A stretch of DNA of 7,102 nucleotides, taken from positions 1 to 7,102 of the forward strand of contig JAUXNL010000486.1 in NCBI GenBank assembly GCA_030684415.1, read 5' to 3'. How positions within the stretch are numbered: the first letter of the stretch is position 1; every line of letters starts with the position of its first letter. The DNA is from Moraxellaceae bacterium (GTDB taxonomy: Bacteria; Pseudomonadota; Gammaproteobacteria; Pseudomonadales; Moraxellaceae). The notes beneath the pieces are model-generated. The model was not told the origin of the DNA. It searched no databases and saw only the letters and a program-made list of their open reading frames with translations. Positions 6,249 to 7,102 of this stretch are shown in pieces. Made by a program: the position numbers and the translations under genes.

Positions 6249-7055
6249 ATGCCCCTGATCACAACCCCCGTCGGTGTGGTGCATATCGAAGAAAGCGGTA
6301 GCGGCGAGCCCTTGCTGCTGTTGCATGCCAATCCTGGTGATCCGCAGGATTTCGATGCCGTGTTGCCGCTGCTCGAAGAAAAGTACCGTGTCATCCGTGT
6401 GAGCTGGCCCGGCTATGGTCAGGGCCCTGCGCCGCAGCCACCTTCCTCGGCAACCGCCATGCAGTTTGCCGAGCTGTTGGTGCAGTTGGTGCGCACGCTG
6501 GATCTGGTGCATGTGCGTGTTATCGGCAATTCCGTTGGCGGCTATGCCGCCGCTTGGCTGGCGCTGGTCATGCCCGAGCGTATTGAGGCGCTGGTGTTGG
6601 TGTCGCCGGGCGGTTTTACCGAGCACAGCGGATTCAGTCGCTGGTTCTGTCATTTCAAGGGGCGAGAAAATGTCACGCGTTGGCTTAACCCTTGGTTGCC
6701 CTACCTTTATCTGCGGGTGAAAACACCTGTGGTGCAAGCCATGCGTGCACGCGCCGCCGGCGAGCAGAATGTGCCGGTGCCGGTAGCCGTGAATGCGGCA
6801 CTCTGGCGCAGCTTTATTGACCCTGCGCACGATTTGCGCGAAGCGGCGATGGCGATACGTGCGCGTACGCTGGTCGTGTCCGGGCGCCATGATCCGCTGA
6901 TTCCGCCGCGTGACGGGGCAAATGCGGCGCGCGCCATACACGGTGCGCAGCATGTGGTGATGCCTTGTGGGCATGCGCCATTTGCTGAGTTGCCTGAGCT
7001 GTTTCTGGCAGTGGTGCAGCCATTTCTGGCGCGACGCGAGAAGACCTTGCCGTAG
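6249..7055 (+). CDS. Alpha/beta hydrolase fold protein
   Basis: A 268-residue cytoplasmic single-domain enzyme with no signal peptide. An oxyanion-hole region LHANPG (25-30) follows the first strands. The nucleophile elbow GNSVG (93-97) gives Ser95, SGRHDPLIP (211-219) gives the likely acid Asp215, and GHAPFAE (241-247) gives His242, so the Ser-Asp-His triad is complete and correctly ordered. A cap region rich in Trp, Phe and Leu lies at about 123-190 and would set substrate choice. The overall pattern is that of MhpC-like alpha/beta hydrolases (esterases, C-C hydrolases, haloperoxidase-like enzymes); the exact reaction cannot be told. The common HGxxG motif is changed to HANPG. It is divergent from nth and shows no operon partner inside the window, so context gives no hint of substrate. 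Confidence 0.93.
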   Translation: MPLITTPVGVVHIEESGSGEPLLLLHANPGDPQDFDAVLPLLEEKYRVIRVSWPGYGQGPAPQPPSSATAMQFAELLVQLVRTLDLVHVRVIGNSVGGYAAAWLALVMPERIEALVLVSPGGFTEHSGFSRWFCHFKGRENVTRWLNPWLPYLYLRVKTPVVQAMRARAAGEQNVPVPVAVNAALWRSFIDPAHDLREAAMAIRARTLVVSGRHDPLIPPRDGANAARAIHGAQHVVMPCGHAPFAELPELFLAVVQPFLARREKTLP

Positions 7056-7086
7056 TCTGATTCCGTCTCCGGTGCCACCGCGCGAT

Positions 7087-7102
7087 CCCCTCTCCCTCCG
7101 GG
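7087..7102 (+). terminator. Left half of a CCCTCTCCCTCC-GGG hairpin (cut by window end)
   Basis: The last 16 bases, CCCCTCTCCCTCCGGG, begin 32 bases after the hydrolase stop. Many proteobacterial genomes carry a dispersed intergenic hairpin of the form CCCTCTCCC...GGGAGAGGG that often sits at gene ends. Only the left arm and the start of the turn are visible here, so the call depends on the unseen sequence continuing with GAGAGGG. Confidence 0.4.

Noticed and set aside
6031..6258. A 75-residue plus-strand frame in the intergenic region, starting MSFDELFLGMND
   Set aside because: The start looks protein-like for about 15 residues but then becomes low-quality, runs through the direct repeats, overlaps the hydrolase start and has no clear ribosome binding site.
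6174..6974. A 266-residue minus-strand frame opposite the hydrolase
   Set aside because: It is His/Arg/Gln-rich with no motif, while the plus strand encodes a complete alpha/beta hydrolase with its catalytic triad.
1..7102. CRISPR array, tRNA, rRNA, phage genes, toxin-antitoxin or defence genes
   Set aside because: No regularly spaced repeats of array size, no cloverleaf sequence and no matching protein motifs were seen on either strand.

Overview
The window looks like chromosomal DNA from a Gram-negative proteobacterium, most likely a gammaproteobacterium; a betaproteobacterium cannot be excluded. The support is a canonical 211-residue endonuclease III, an outer-membrane beta-barrel domain, a 7TMR-DISM hybrid sensor kinase and moderately high GC. 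I cannot name a genus from the sequence alone.

Layout, left to right. Positions 2-1156 (+) are the 3' end of a gene entering from the left: a C-terminal beta-barrel-like domain of what is probably a much larger surface protein. After 79 bases comes a complete bile acid:sodium symporter (BASS) family transporter (1236-2138, +). It converges on a long hybrid histidine kinase read leftward (2250-4961, -). Upstream of the kinase a 235-base, palindrome-rich gap separates it from nth (5197-5832, -). A 416-base gap (5833-6248) divides nth from a divergently read alpha/beta hydrolase (6249-7055, +); it holds several short inverted and direct repeats and no convincing gene. The window ends in what looks like the left half of a CCCTCTCCCTCC-GGG type hairpin.

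How the genes relate. There is little sign of one shared pathway. The barrel gene and the transporter may be co-transcribed. The kinase stands alone with no response-regulator or HPt gene beside it, so its partners must lie elsewhere. nth is a DNA-repair housekeeping gene and the hydrolase is a generic single-domain enzyme.

The most interesting points are a degenerate receiver domain inside the kinase that has lost its phosphorylation residues, a BASS transporter with an apparently complete sodium site but a changed substrate-pocket residue, and the repeat-rich gap between nth and the hydrolase. I did not find a clear undescribed multi-gene system; the window is mostly ordinary core-type sequence.
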